Below, piece after piece: positions 37,380-46,717 of a stretch of DNA of 54,113 nucleotides. The DNA comes from Rhodanobacter sp. (GTDB lineage: Bacteria; Pseudomonadota; Gammaproteobacteria; Xanthomonadales; Rhodanobacteraceae). A program made the position numbers and the translations under genes. Below the pieces are notes generated by a model that searched no databases, had not been told where the DNA came from, and saw only the letters and a program-made list of their open reading frames with translations. Each line of letters starts with the position of its first letter. Within the stretch, counting starts at the first letter, position 1. The DNA lies in assembly GCA_004298015.1 (NCBI GenBank), contig SCSE01000051.1, positions 1 to 54,113 on the forward strand. Reading direction: 5' to 3'.

Positions 37380-39704
37380 GTGGCGCGCAGCGCAAACCTC
37401 AAGCAACCCTCCACGAAACGCCTCAGTGAGGAGATGAGGCGCCGGCTGCGTGAAGCCGGCGCGTTGCTGTTGCTGCCGCTGGCGCTGTATCTGCTGTTGT
37501 GCCTGATCAGCTACAACGATCAGGACCCGAGCTGGTGGCATGCCAGCAGCGTGGGGTATGTCAGCAATCTGTGCGGCGTGGTTGGCGCCAATATCGCCAG
37601 CGTGCTGCGCAGTGTGTTCGGGCTGGTGTCCTATGCTTTCCCGTTGCTGCTTTTGTTGCTGGGCGTGCAGGTGTTGCGCCAGCACGGCGCACGGCCGGTG
37701 CATGCGTGGGAACCCTCGCTGCGCCTGATTGGCCTGGTGTTCTTCTTCATCACCGGACCGGCGCTGCTGTACATCAACTTCCATGATGCCCTGGTGCAGC
37801 CGCAAGGGGCCGGTGGCATCGTCGGCAAGTGGGTGGGCGACGGGATGTTGCAGGCGCTGGGTGAAAAAGGCGCACCGTTGCTGTTGCTGGCGCTGTTCCT
37901 GATCGCGGTGACCCTGGCCACCGGGCTGTCGTGGTTCAAGCTGATGGACTGGACCGGCCAGGGCCTGATGCAGCTGGTCGGTTGGTGCCGGAACAGGTTG
38001 CGCAAGGCCCCGCAGGTATTGGCGGCGCGGCAGGCGCGTACCGAACGCGATGTGATCAAGAAGGCGGACGCGTTACGGCAGGCAAAACGCGAACCGGTGC
38101 GCATCGAGGCTCCACCGGCGCCAGTGACCAAAAGTGAACGGGCCCGGCTGGAAACCCAGATCCCGCTGTTTGTCGGCGCTGCCGCACCGGGGGAGCTGCC
38201 ACCGCTGTCGTTGCTGGACGAGGCGCCGCCGCAAGGCCCGGGATATTCCGAGGAGACCCTCGAAGTGCTCTCGCGCCAGGTCGAGTTCAAGCTCAAGGAC
38301 TTCAAGATCGAGGCCAAGGTGGTCGGTGCCTACCCGGGCCCGGTGATCACCCGGTTCGAGATGGAGCCAGCCGCCGGCGTGCGTGGCAGCCAGGTGTCCA
38401 GCCTGGACAAGGACATCGCCCGCGGTCTGTCGGTGGTCAGCGTGCGCGTGGTCGACGTGATTCCCGGCAAGAACGTGATCGGGCTGGAAATTCCCAATAC
38501 CAAGAAGCAGATCGTCTACCTCTCCGAGATCCTGCGTTCGGACAAATACGACCAGATGAAATCGCCGCTGGCGCTGGCGCTGGGCAAGGACATCGGCGGC
38601 AAGCCGATCGTCGTCGACCTGGCCAAGATGCCGCACCTGCTCGTTGCGGGAACAACGGGATCAGGCAAGTCGGTCGCGGTCAACGCGATGGTGCTGAGCC
38701 TGCTGTACAAGGCCAGTGCGAAAGACGTGCGGATGATCATGATCGACCCGAAGATGCTGGAGCTCTCGGTCTACGACGGCATCCCGCACCTGCTGGCACC
38801 GGTGGTCACCGACATGAAGGAGGCGGCCAACGCACTGCGCTGGTGCGTCGCCGAGATGGAGCGCCGCTACAAGCTGATGGCCGCCGTCGGCGTGCGCAAC
38901 CTCGGCGGCTTCAACAAGAAAGTGCGCGATGCCGAAAACGCCGGTCAGCCGCTGCTTGATCCGCTGTTCCGACCGAACCCCGAGATGCCGAATCTCGCTG
39001 CCGAGCCACTGGAGCCGCTCTACAACCTGGTAATCATCATCGACGAATTCGCCGACATGATGATGATCGTCGGCAAGAAGGTGGAGGAGCTGATCGCCCG
39101 GCTGGCGCAGAAGGCGCGTGCCGCCGGCGTGCACCTGATCCTGGCGACCCAGCGACCGTCGGTGGATGTGATCACCGGCCTGATCAAGGCCAACATCCCG
39201 ACCCGTATTGCATTCCAGGTTTCCAGCAAGATCGACTCGCGGACGATTCTCGACCAGTCCGGCGCCGAGGCGTTGCTCGGTCACGGCGACATGCTCTACC
39301 TGCCGCCGGGCACTGCTACGCCGGAGCGCGTGCATGGCGCCTTCGTCGACGACCACGAAGTGCATGGCGTGGTCAGCTGGCTGAAATCCCAAGGCGCACC
39401 GAACTACATCGAGGGCGTGCTGGAGGAAGTGCAGGCCACCAGCGACGGCAAGTTCATCAACGATGCGGGCCTGCCGCTGGATGACGACGGCGGTGGCGAT
39501 GCGGAAACCGTACTCTACGACAAGGCCGTCGCGATCGTTACGCAGACCCGCCGAGCCTCGATCTCCGGCGTGCAGCGGCATCTGCGCATCGGCTACAACC
39601 GCGCCGCGCGCCTGGTCGAGCAGATGGAAACCGACGGCGTGGTCAGTGCGCCCCAACACAACGGCAGCCGCGAAGTGCTGGCGCCGCCGCCGCCGAAAAA
39701 CTGA
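37380..39704 (+). CDS. ftsK: DNA translocase FtsK
   Basis: The 774-residue division and chromosome-segregation protein has four or so membrane helices in the first 190 residues ([76 protein letters not shown]). The linker of about 100 residues is much shorter than in E. coli, as is common. The motor domain has Walker [18 protein letters not shown], Walker [15 protein letters not shown] and [20 protein letters not shown]. The C-terminal gamma domain ([20 protein letters not shown]) reads KOPS sites. The GTG start at 37380 follows GGAAG. ald ends just upstream and an unrelated membrane protein follows. Confidence 0.97.
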   Translation: MARSANLKQPSTKRLSEEMRRRLREAGALLLLPLALYLLLCLISYNDQDPSWWHASSVGYVSNLCGVVGANIASVLRSVFGLVSYAFPLLLLLLGVQVLRQHGARPVHAWEPSLRLIGLVFFFITGPALLYINFHDALVQPQGAGGIVGKWVGDGMLQALGEKGAPLLLLALFLIAVTLATGLSWFKLMDWTGQGLMQLVGWCRNRLRKAPQVLAARQARTERDVIKKADALRQAKREPVRIEAPPAPVTKSERARLETQIPLFVGAAAPGELPPLSLLDEAPPQGPGYSEETLEVLSRQVEFKLKDFKIEAKVVGAYPGPVITRFEMEPAAGVRGSQVSSLDKDIARGLSVVSVRVVDVIPGKNVIGLEIPNTKKQIVYLSEILRSDKYDQMKSPLALALGKDIGGKPIVVDLAKMPHLLVAGTTGSGKSVAVNAMVLSLLYKASAKDVRMIMIDPKMLELSVYDGIPHLLAPVVTDMKEAANALRWCVAEMERRYKLMAAVGVRNLGGFNKKVRDAENAGQPLLDPLFRPNPEMPNLAAEPLEPLYNLVIIIDEFADMMMIVGKKVEELIARLAQKARAAGVHLILATQRPSVDVITGLIKANIPTRIAFQVSSKIDSRTILDQSGAEALLGHGDMLYLPPGTATPERVHGAFVDDHEVHGVVSWLKSQGAPNYIEGVLEEVQATSDGKFINDAGLPLDDDGGGDAETVLYDKAVAIVTQTRRASISGVQRHLRIGYNRAARLVEQMETDGVVSAPQHNGSREVLAPPPPKN

Positions 39705-39708
39705 CAGC

Positions 39709-40782
39709 ATGCAGCGATCCCGTCCGATGAGCCCGAACGCGCTGAAGCGGAGCAGGGTGCAGGCGCTGGCCTTTGCTGCCGCGATCTACGCATCCGCGTG
39801 GTTCGTGCTTCGCCATGGCGTGATGCTGTCGCCGCGGCTGGCGTCGTTTCCTCGCTGGCCGGTGCTGTTTGATCTGTTGCTGACGGTGCCTGCGGTGACC
39901 TGGTGGTTGTTTCGCCGCGACCGTCCTCGCGCCTGGCGAAGCGCCTTGAGTGCGGCGGGATTGGGCGTGCTGGTGAGTATGCACTTGCTGGCCGGTATTT
40001 CTGCGGCGGGGATGCGTGAACTTGATGCCATGCGCACAATAGCGTTGATGGCTGGCGCGGTAGCTGAGTTGCTGTTGATGATCAAGTTGTGGCGCTTCGT
40101 GACCGCAGCAGGGCCACAGCACAATCCGGAGTACGCCTTGCAGCGGTTGATGGAGAGGCGCTTCGGCACCAAGGCCTTGGGCCGAGCCGTCAGTTTCGAG
40201 TCGCGCTTGTGGCTGCATGCTTTGGCGCCGCGCACTTGGGCGGGCTGGCGATACTGTGGCGAGCAGCATTTCAGCTATCACCGCAAGGACGGCTATGCCG
40301 CGAACCTGCAGGGGCTGGGGGTGCTGTTGCTGATAGGCCTACCGGCCCAGCATCTGCTGCTGGGCCTACTCAGTACCCCGTTGGCCTGGGTCACCGACAT
40401 TCTGACCGTGTACACGCTGGTGTTTTTGCTAGGGCATTACCGTGCGTGCCTGCGCTGTCCGATATCGCTGGATGGCGGCGCGCTCTATCTGCGCCATGGT
40501 CTGGGCGTGCGGGAGCAGGTGATTGCACTGGCGTCGATCGCCGCGTTCGAGAGTTGCCGCGAGAAGCCGGCGCGACATGCTGCTGGTGTACTGTCGCTGG
40601 CTGGCGCAGGCACGCCCAACGTACGTCTGCGCTTGTGGCAGAGCCAGGCGATCGAGGGCCTCTACGGGATTACGCGTCCGGTTCACACGATTTACCTGGG
40701 ACTGGATCAGGCACCGCAGTTCCTCGCCGCGATGGAAGCGACTCGCGATCGGATGAGGATGAAAAAGCATTGCCCGCCATAG
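39709..40782 (+). CDS. Multi-pass membrane protein of unknown function
   Basis: I do not recognise a family. The protein of up to 357 residues has about six hydrophobic segments: VQALAFAAAIYASAWFVL, PVLFDLLLTVPAVTWWLF, LSAAGLGVLVSMHLLAGI, TIALMAGAVAELLLMIKLW, LGVLLLIGLPAQHLLLGLL and VTDILTVYTLVFLLGHY. A C-terminal soluble part of about 115 residues is beta-rich (ISLDGGALYLRHGLGVREQV, VRLRLWQSQAIEGLYGI). That layout is reminiscent of membrane proteins with a PH-like tail. It starts four bases after ftsK (or at Met 39727) and precedes lolA, a position between two conserved genes. Cotranscription with ftsK is likely. Confidence 0.75.
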   Translation: MQRSRPMSPNALKRSRVQALAFAAAIYASAWFVLRHGVMLSPRLASFPRWPVLFDLLLTVPAVTWWLFRRDRPRAWRSALSAAGLGVLVSMHLLAGISAAGMRELDAMRTIALMAGAVAELLLMIKLWRFVTAAGPQHNPEYALQRLMERRFGTKALGRAVSFESRLWLHALAPRTWAGWRYCGEQHFSYHRKDGYAANLQGLGVLLLIGLPAQHLLLGLLSTPLAWVTDILTVYTLVFLLGHYRACLRCPISLDGGALYLRHGLGVREQVIALASIAAFESCREKPARHAAGVLSLAGAGTPNVRLRLWQSQAIEGLYGITRPVHTIYLGLDQAPQFLAAMEATRDRMRMKKHCPP

Positions 40783-40853
40783 GATTCCTGGCTTTCCGTT
40801 AAGCTTGTGGTGTCCACACTCGTCGTTCTCACCTTTAAGTTTGCGGGTTTCCG

Positions 40854-41525
40854 ATGAAACGCTTCATGTCTGCCCTTGTCGTGGTTGTGTTGATGCTGTC
40901 GCTGAGTGGTCTGGCGTCGGTGCAGGCTGCCACCGGCCCGGCGCGGGCGCGGCTGGACGCGTTCGCCACCGGCCTGCATTCGCTCACCGGGCATTTCACC
41001 CAATCACTGACCGACATCAATGGCAATACCGGCAGGACCAGCAGCGGCACGCTGGCGCTGCAGGCACCGCGGCAGTTTCGCTGGGACACGCTGACACCGT
41101 ACAAGCAGACCATCGTCGCCGATGGCAGCCGGGTGTGGATGTATGACCCGGAGCTTGAGCAGGTCACAGTGCGCGTGCAGAGCAACGAGGAGGCGCACAG
41201 CCCGCTCACCGTGCTGACCGACCTCAAGCAACTGGACCGGGAGTTCAAGGTAAGCGAGCGCGGTGAGCACGACGGCCTGGTCTGGCTGCGGCTCACGTCG
41301 ACCTCGAAAGAGCCGCAGTTCGATTACGTCGACATGGGCTTCGGCAGCAAGGGACTGGTGCGGATGGACTTTCGCGACCAGCTTGGCTCGACCACCGACA
41401 TCCGCTTCTCGGATTGGAAGCGCAACGTGGCGATTCCTCCGGCCACCTTCGATTTCGTGCCGCCCAAGGGTGCCGATGTGATCGGCGATGCGCCGGTGCT
41501 GAGCACCCGGCCGTTGCGCGACTGA
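40854..41525 (+). CDS. lolA: Outer-membrane lipoprotein carrier protein LolA
   Basis: This 223-residue periplasmic chaperone shuttles lipoproteins from LolCDE to the outer membrane. The signal peptide is MKRFMSALVVVVLMLSLSGL, cleaved after VQA near 24. The LolA core follows: LDAFATGLHSLTGHFTQSLT, SGTLALQAPRQFRWDTLTPY, KQTIVADGSRVWMYDPELEQ and VRMDFRDQLGSTTDIRFSDW, with the C-terminal FDFVPPKGADVIGDAP. It lies directly after the ftsK/membrane-protein pair; rarA, its usual neighbour, is 8.1 kb further on, beyond the hydrogenase-like operon. Confidence 0.95.
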   Translation: MKRFMSALVVVVLMLSLSGLASVQAATGPARARLDAFATGLHSLTGHFTQSLTDINGNTGRTSSGTLALQAPRQFRWDTLTPYKQTIVADGSRVWMYDPELEQVTVRVQSNEEAHSPLTVLTDLKQLDREFKVSERGEHDGLVWLRLTSTSKEPQFDYVDMGFGSKGLVRMDFRDQLGSTTDIRFSDWKRNVAIPPATFDFVPPKGADVIGDAPVLSTRPLRD

Positions 41526-41560
41526 CGAGGATTGCCATCGCAGCTCCGGTCAGGATGCTG

Positions 41561-42073
41561 TCAGATTTCGCGTCGACGGGTGATCTCAAGCAGCCCGGTG
41601 AGGAGGGTCACGGGGTCGGGTGGGCAGCCGTTGACCACGATATCGACCGGAATGACCTCGTCGACGCGGCCACGCGTGGCATAGCTGGCGCCGAACACGC
41701 CGCCGCAGGCGGCGCAGTCGCCGACCGCCATGACCCATTTGGGATCGGGCATGGCGGCGTAGGTTCGCTCGAGTGCTTCGACCATGTTGACCGTTACCGG
41801 GCCGGTAATCATCAGCACGTCGGCGTGCCGGGGGCTGGCCACGAAGGCGATGCCATAGCCTTCAAGGTTGTAGTAGGGGTTGGACAGCGCATGGATCTCC
41901 AGCTCGCAGCCATTGCAGGAGCCAGCGTCGACGTGGCGTATGCGCAGTGCGCGGCCGAATACCGTCTGCAGTTGGCGTTGCAGCTGGTCCCGCGGCGCCT
42001 CGGCGGCTGTGGGCTTTGGCAAGCCTTGGTCGAGGAGGCCGGTACGGCGAATGGTGGTCAGTATGTCGAACAT
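41561..42073 (-). CDS. hyfI: HyfI/NuoB-like [4Fe-4S] small subunit of hydrogenase-4-like complex
   Basis: The 170-residue protein is homologous to NuoB and to the small subunit of group 4 hydrogenases. All ligands of the proximal [4Fe-4S] cluster are present: Cys53 and Cys56 in DAGSCNGCELEIHAL, Cys120 (or Cys123) in GDCAACGGVFG and Cys150 in VNGCPPDPVTLLTG. So this subunit can still carry electrons. It is the last gene of the six-gene operon, seven bases after the large subunit, and converges with lolA. No NuoI/HyfH-like two-cluster ferredoxin subunit is found in the operon. Confidence 0.9.
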   Translation of the reverse strand: MFDILTTIRRTGLLDQGLPKPTAAEAPRDQLQRQLQTVFGRALRIRHVDAGSCNGCELEIHALSNPYYNLEGYGIAFVASPRHADVLMITGPVTVNMVEALERTYAAMPDPKWVMAVGDCAACGGVFGASYATRGRVDEVIPVDIVVNGCPPDPVTLLTGLLEITRRREI

Positions 42074-42080
42074 GTCGGAT

Positions 42081-43625
42081 TCATCCGTCGATGCCGCTGT
42101 AGGCGAGGTTGAACGATTTGTTGATCAACGGGAAATCCGGCACGATGTTGCCGATGATCGCGTAGTCGATCAATGGCCAGTTCTGCCATGAAGGATCGTG
42201 CGCGTGGCAACGTCGTACGCGGTCGTCGGCGGCAGATTCCAGCGCAACCAGCAGCGGGCCGCGCCAGCCTTCGATAAGGCCCAGTCCAAGTCGGCCGGGC
42301 GCCGCCGCGGGTAGCGTGACCAGGTGTGGCCCCGGCGGCAGCGATTCGAGCAGGGATCGACACAAGCGCAGCGATTCGGTGATCTCATCAAAGCGCAACT
42401 GGACCCGGGCGGCGACGTCGCCGCTGGCAGCCAGCATCATGCGGGCTTGCAGACGGTCGTACGGTGGCCAAGGCATATCGACGCGCAGATCCTGCGCCAC
42501 GCCGGAGGCGCGTGCCACCAGGCCGAGGGCACCATGTGCCTTGGCCAGCGCCGGACTGAGTACACCGGCGTCGCGGAAACGATCCTGCACGCCGGCGTGG
42601 TTTTCGTAGATGGTACGCAGCCCGCCAACGCGCTGTTCCAGCCGGGACGCTTCATCGAGCAACGCGGGGATCAGCCGTGCATCCAGCTCTGCGACGACCC
42701 CGCCGGGAACCACATAATCGAAAAGGTAGCGTTGGCCAAAGGCTTCCTCATTGAGTCGCAGCAGTTGTTCCTTCAGGCTGGAGAACTGCACCAGGCCGAA
42801 GGCGAGACCGGCATCGTTGCCCAGTCCTCCCAGATCGCCGAGGTGGTTGGCCAGACGTTCGCGCTCGAGCGCCAGTGCGCGCAGCGCCGCCGCCCGTTCC
42901 GGCACGGCGGTAGCCGTGATCGACTCCAGCGCGGCGCAGTAAGCCCACGCATAGGCCACCGTGCTATCACCGCTGATGCGAGCGGCCAGGTGGTGGCCGT
43001 CGTGCAGTCGCTGCCCCTCGAAGCGCTTGGCAATGCCCTTGTGCGCAAACCCGAACCGCGTTTCCAGGCGCAACACTTTCTCACCCACCGCCGAAAAGCG
43101 GAACTGGCCCGGTTCGATCGTCCCGGCATGTATCGGTCCCACCGCGATCTCGTGTACGCCGTCGCCGCTCACCGCGACAAACGGATAGGGTCTGGAGACC
43201 AGCGGATGTCGCTCGGCCGTATCCACGTCACGGCGCAGCGGGAAGAAGTGCTCAGGCCATCCGCCATGGCGCAACCAGGGACGGGTATCGCCGAGGTCCG
43301 CTGCCATCCCCAGCAGGTCGAATACAGCGCGCTGCAGGCGATCGGCCACCGGAAACCAGCGTGTCAGTGAGGGATAATCAGTTTCACCGCCGATTGGTGC
43401 GTGTTCCAGAACCACCACCTGGTCGGACAACAGGAACGCGGCAAACACCCGGAACCTGCCGTCACGATCACGATCATCGGTGCCCCACAGGGCGAGCAGC
43501 ATTGCGCGGTGATTATGCATGTCCTGTGCGCATTGCAGCCACTGTGCAGCATCGACGCTGCGATGCGTTGCCTTGACATTCGACGGCAGCCTGGAGGTTT
43601 CTTGCCTGGGGAGTTCTCGTGTCAT
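42081..43625 (-). CDS. hyfG: HyfG/NuoCD-like large subunit lacking the [NiFe] cysteines
   Basis: The 514-residue protein has an N-terminal NuoC-like part (about 20-135) fused to a NuoD/HycE-like part, as in HycE and HyfG. Where HycE has the L1 motif RVCGICG, this protein reads RISGDST (216-222), with Ser at both Cys positions; the following AYAWAYCAALE aligns well. At the C-terminus the DPCxxC motif is replaced by INKSFNLAYSG (501-511). It therefore cannot bind a NiFe centre in the known way. DYAIIGNIVPDFPLINKSFN matches, from memory, the energy-converting-hydrogenase-related (Ehr) type of subunit. Its substrate and electron partner are unknown. Confidence 0.88.
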   Translation of the reverse strand: MTRELPRQETSRLPSNVKATHRSVDAAQWLQCAQDMHNHRAMLLALWGTDDRDRDGRFRVFAAFLLSDQVVVLEHAPIGGETDYPSLTRWFPVADRLQRAVFDLLGMAADLGDTRPWLRHGGWPEHFFPLRRDVDTAERHPLVSRPYPFVAVSGDGVHEIAVGPIHAGTIEPGQFRFSAVGEKVLRLETRFGFAHKGIAKRFEGQRLHDGHHLAARISGDSTVAYAWAYCAALESITATAVPERAAALRALALERERLANHLGDLGGLGNDAGLAFGLVQFSSLKEQLLRLNEEAFGQRYLFDYVVPGGVVAELDARLIPALLDEASRLEQRVGGLRTIYENHAGVQDRFRDAGVLSPALAKAHGALGLVARASGVAQDLRVDMPWPPYDRLQARMMLAASGDVAARVQLRFDEITESLRLCRSLLESLPPGPHLVTLPAAAPGRLGLGLIEGWRGPLLVALESAADDRVRRCHAHDPSWQNWPLIDYAIIGNIVPDFPLINKSFNLAYSGIDG

Positions 43626-43637
43626 GCGGTCATCCTG

Positions 43638-45092
43638 TCAGCCGCCAATCAACCGTGCCGCCAGGCGGTACCACTCGGCCAGTGCCGGGGGTATGTAGAC
43701 GCCCATCATCAGGACGATACCCAGATGAATGAATACCGGGACCAGCGCCGGGGAATGCGGCAGCGGATGATCGGGCGTGTCGCCGAATACCATCGGCTGC
43801 AGACGGCTGAAAATGGCGCCGAAAGCCACCGCCAGCGCCACCAACAGTATGGGGGTGGCCCATGGGTGATCGCGCATCGCGGTGATCAGGATCAGGTATT
43901 CACTGGTGAAAACGCCGAACGGGGGCATGCCGAGGATGGCCAGCCCGCCAAGCATCAGGCCCCAGCCCACGCTGGGGTGGATCGCCATCAGACCGCGGAT
44001 CTTGTCCATGCGCTGGGTGCCGGACAGCTGGGTCGCGTGACCGGCGGCAAAGAAGATCGCGGACTTGGTCAGCGAGTGCATGGTCATGTGCAGCAAGGCG
44101 GCAAAATTTGCGATCGGCCCGCCCATGCCGAAGGCGAAGGTGATGATGCCCATGTGCTCGATCGAGGAATACGCAAACAGACGCTTGATGTCGCGTTGCC
44201 GCCACAGGAAGAAGCTGGCCAGCACCGTCGACAGCAATCCGAAGCCCATCAGCATGTGGCCCGGCAGGTTCGAATGGAGCGCGCCATCGGCGAGGATCTT
44301 GCAGCGGATCACCGCGTACAGCGCGACGTTGAGCAGCAGGCCGGAGAGCACCGCCGAAACCGGCGTCGGGCCTTCGGCATGCGCATCGGGCAGCCAGTTG
44401 TGCAACGGCGCCAGGCCGACCTTGGTGCCGTAGCCGACCAGCAGGAACACGAACGCCATGCCCATCACGCGCGGTTCCAGCTGACCCTTGACCGCGTTGA
44501 GATGAGTCCACAGCAAGGCACCCATGCCCTCGCCGCCGAGCAGATCCTCGGCGGCGGTGTACAGCAGCGCGGTGCCGAACAGCGCCAGCGCAATCCCGAC
44601 ACCGCACAGGATGAAGTACTTCCAGGCGGCCTCGATGCTGCCTCGCGTGCGGTACAGCGAAACCAGCAGTACGGTCGACAAGGTGGCCATTTCCATGGCG
44701 ACCCACATGAAACCCATGTTGTTGGTGGTCAGCGCCAGCAGCATGGCGGCCATGAACAGCTGGTACATGCTGTGATAAAGCCGCAGCCGTCCCGGCGTGA
44801 GCCGGCCATGGTTGGCCTCGATGCGCATGTAGGGGCGCGAAAACACCGACGTGGTGAAGCCGACCAGGGCGGTCAGCGCGACCAGGAAGACGTTGAACGG
44901 ATCGATGAAAAACTCTTCGTTCCAGGCGGTCATCGGTCCGTGCCGGATGATCCGCAGCACCAGCAGCGCGGCCGCCAGCAGGGTAGCCAGGCTGACCGCC
45001 ACGCTGATCTCGGCGGCATAGCGCTTCGCTCCCACCATGGCTAGCAGGGCCGCGCCGAGCAGGGGAAACCCCAACACCAACAGAATCTCCAC
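43638..45092 (-). CDS. hyfF: HyfF-like antiporter-type proton-translocating subunit
   Basis: The 484-residue protein has about 13-14 hydrophobic helices and belongs to the NuoL/M/N-MrpA/D family. The conserved membrane residues are recognisable: a helix with Glu in NNMGFMWVAMEMATLSTVLL, Lys in LLVGYGTKVGLAPLHNWLPD (with AHAEGPTPVSAVLSGLLLNV), and the discontinuous-helix region RLFAYSSIEHMGIITFAFGM with HMTMHSLTKSAIFFAAGH. These form half-channels for protons. It starts one base after the HyfE-like gene and ends 12 bases before the large subunit. It is one of two antiporter-like subunits in the operon (with HyfB). Confidence 0.92.
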   Translation of the reverse strand: MEILLVLGFPLLGAALLAMVGAKRYAAEISVAVSLATLLAAALLVLRIIRHGPMTAWNEEFFIDPFNVFLVALTALVGFTTSVFSRPYMRIEANHGRLTPGRLRLYHSMYQLFMAAMLLALTTNNMGFMWVAMEMATLSTVLLVSLYRTRGSIEAAWKYFILCGVGIALALFGTALLYTAAEDLLGGEGMGALLWTHLNAVKGQLEPRVMGMAFVFLLVGYGTKVGLAPLHNWLPDAHAEGPTPVSAVLSGLLLNVALYAVIRCKILADGALHSNLPGHMLMGFGLLSTVLASFFLWRQRDIKRLFAYSSIEHMGIITFAFGMGGPIANFAALLHMTMHSLTKSAIFFAAGHATQLSGTQRMDKIRGLMAIHPSVGWGLMLGGLAILGMPPFGVFTSEYLILITAMRDHPWATPILLVALAVAFGAIFSRLQPMVFGDTPDHPLPHSPALVPVFIHLGIVLMMGVYIPPALAEWYRLAARLIGG

Positions 45093-45093
45093 G

Positions 45094-45759
45094 TCAGTCC
45101 TCCTTCAGAGATTCGAGTTGGTCAAGATCCAGGCTGTCGAACTGCTCCCGGATATGGAAGAAGAAGATCCCGAAAATGAACACGGCGACCAGCAGATCCA
45201 GTGCCATGCCCAGCTCCACCACCATCGGCATGCCGTACGTGGTCGTGGTGGCGGCGAAGAACAGCCCGTTCTCCAGCGACAGGAAGCCGATCACCTGGGT
45301 GAAGGCCTTGCGGCGGGCGAGGATCATCAGGAACGACAGCAGGATGACGGCAATCGCGATCCCCAGCGTCTTGCGCAGCACCGTCGTGGCCAGCGCGCTC
45401 ACCGGTTGGGCCAGTCCGAACGCAAAGATCACCAGACACAAGCCGACCAGCATCAGCGTCGGCACATTGACCAGCGGCTCGTTGTCGCGTTCGATGCCCA
45501 GCTTGCGCATCAGCCGGAACAGGATCAGCGGCAACACGCACACTTTCAGCAGCAGGGTCAGTGCGGCCGAGTAATACAGGTGGGTGAGGTGGGCCGAGGC
45601 GGCTACCAGCACCGTCGAGGTCACCAGCACCACGCCCTGCCATACCAGCAGGATCAGCAGCCGGCGGCTGCGCCGCTCCGCCAGCATGGCGAACGAGATC
45701 AGCAGCAAGGCGCCGGCCAGCATCTGGACAACTTGAGCGGCGAAGTTCACGTGGGGCAT
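45094..45759 (-). CDS. hyfE: HyfE-like membrane subunit
   Basis: This 221-residue hydrophobic protein has about seven helices and matches HyfE: MLAGALLLISFAMLAERRSR, VLVTSTVLVAASAHLTHLYY, ALTLLLKVCVLPLILFRLMR, IAIAVILLSFLMILARRKAF and TQVIGFLSLENGLFFAATTT, ending DLLVAVFIFGIFFFHIREQF. The segment with Glu in VIGFLSLENGLFF corresponds to the conserved Glu of NuoK/MrpC-like proteins, to which the C-terminal half of HyfE is related. The start is Met 45759, since the 13 upstream codons are Cys-rich and overlap the previous gene. It is the third gene of the operon. Confidence 0.9.
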   Translation of the reverse strand: MPHVNFAAQVVQMLAGALLLISFAMLAERRSRRLLILLVWQGVVLVTSTVLVAASAHLTHLYYSAALTLLLKVCVLPLILFRLMRKLGIERDNEPLVNVPTLMLVGLCLVIFAFGLAQPVSALATTVLRKTLGIAIAVILLSFLMILARRKAFTQVIGFLSLENGLFFAATTTTYGMPMVVELGMALDLLVAVFIFGIFFFHIREQFDSLDLDQLESLKED

Positions 45760-45763
45760 GTGC

Positions 45764-46717
45764 TCACGCTCCCAGCAACAGGTAGACGAGCAGGCCAAGC
45801 ACGGCGAACAGGAACGCCATGGTCAGGAACTCCGGTGCGCGAAACAGCCGCAATTTGGCCGAAAGGGTTTCGAACAGGGCCAGTGCGGCGCCGGCGACGA
45901 CCAGCTTCCCCAGCAAGGCGGCAATCGCGAGTGCCAGCCGGCCGGCGCCGGCACCATGCAGGGCGATACCCCACGGCATGAACAGCGCAAACCCGATGCA
46001 CGCGTAATTGAACAGTTTCAGCCAGGAGGCCCACTCCAGCAGGGCCAGATGGCGCGCCGAATATTCCAGGATCATCGCCTCATGGATCATCGTCAGTTCG
46101 AGATGCGTCGACGGGTTGTCGACCGGCAAGCGGGCGTTTTCCGCCAGCAGCACCATCACGAACGCCACGCCGGCAAAAAACAGGCTCGGATGCAACACGA
46201 TATGCGGCTGGCTGAGCAAGCCTTCCACCATCTCGGGCAAGGCCGTGCTGCCATGGGTCATGAAGGCGCTGAACAACACCATCAGCAGAGCGGGTTCGGC
46301 CAGAAAGCCGATCATCATCTCGCGCCGTGCACCCATGCTGCCAAAGCCCGCGCCGATGTCCATTGCCGCCAGTGAGATGAAGACGCGCCCGGTCGCAAAT
46401 ACGCCAACCAGCGCAATCGCGTCGGCAACGCGGGCTAGCGGCAGGTCGGTGGTCACCGAGGGAATGATCGCCGCTGCCACCACCATCGTGGAAAACACCA
46501 CGTAGGGAGCCAGCCGAAACAACCAGGATGCGTCAGTCGCCAGTGCCGCGTCCTTGTGGAACAGCTTGCGCAACAGCCGGTACGGCTGCCACAACGGCGG
46601 CGCAGAGCGGTTCTGCAGCCAGGCGCGGCATTGCCCGACCCAGCCGGTGAACAGCGGCGCCAGGGCGATCGCCAGCAGGCACTCACCGACCTGCCAGACG
46701 TAGGCGATGGCGCTCAT
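45764..46717 (-). CDS. hyfC: HyfC/NuoH-like membrane subunit
   Basis: The 317-residue protein has about eight helices and is related to NuoH and HycD. Conserved features are LFTGWVGQCRAWLQNRSAPP, the loop QPYRLLRKLFHKD facing the soluble arm, the charged loop SMGARREMMIGFLAEPALLM, and VLLAENARLPVDNPSTHLEL with its Glu and Asp followed by MIHEAMILEYSARHLALLE. NuoH-like subunits connect redox change to proton movement. The ATG overlaps the HyfB stop as ATGA. The conservation of the loop acids suggests that coupling to the soluble part is still in use. Confidence 0.92.
   Translation of the reverse strand: MSAIAYVWQVGECLLAIALAPLFTGWVGQCRAWLQNRSAPPLWQPYRLLRKLFHKDAALATDASWLFRLAPYVVFSTMVVAAAIIPSVTTDLPLARVADAIALVGVFATGRVFISLAAMDIGAGFGSMGARREMMIGFLAEPALLMVLFSAFMTHGSTALPEMVEGLLSQPHIVLHPSLFFAGVAFVMVLLAENARLPVDNPSTHLELTMIHEAMILEYSARHLALLEWASWLKLFNYACIGFALFMPWGIALHGAGAGRLALAIAALLGKLVVAGAALALFETLSAKLRLFRAPEFLTMAFLFAVLGLLVYLLLGA

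Noticed and set aside
42081..43625. Calling the operon a true hydrogenase-4 or formate hydrogenlyase
   Set aside because: Both Cys pairs needed for the NiFe centre are missing, and no maturation or formate dehydrogenase genes are nearby.
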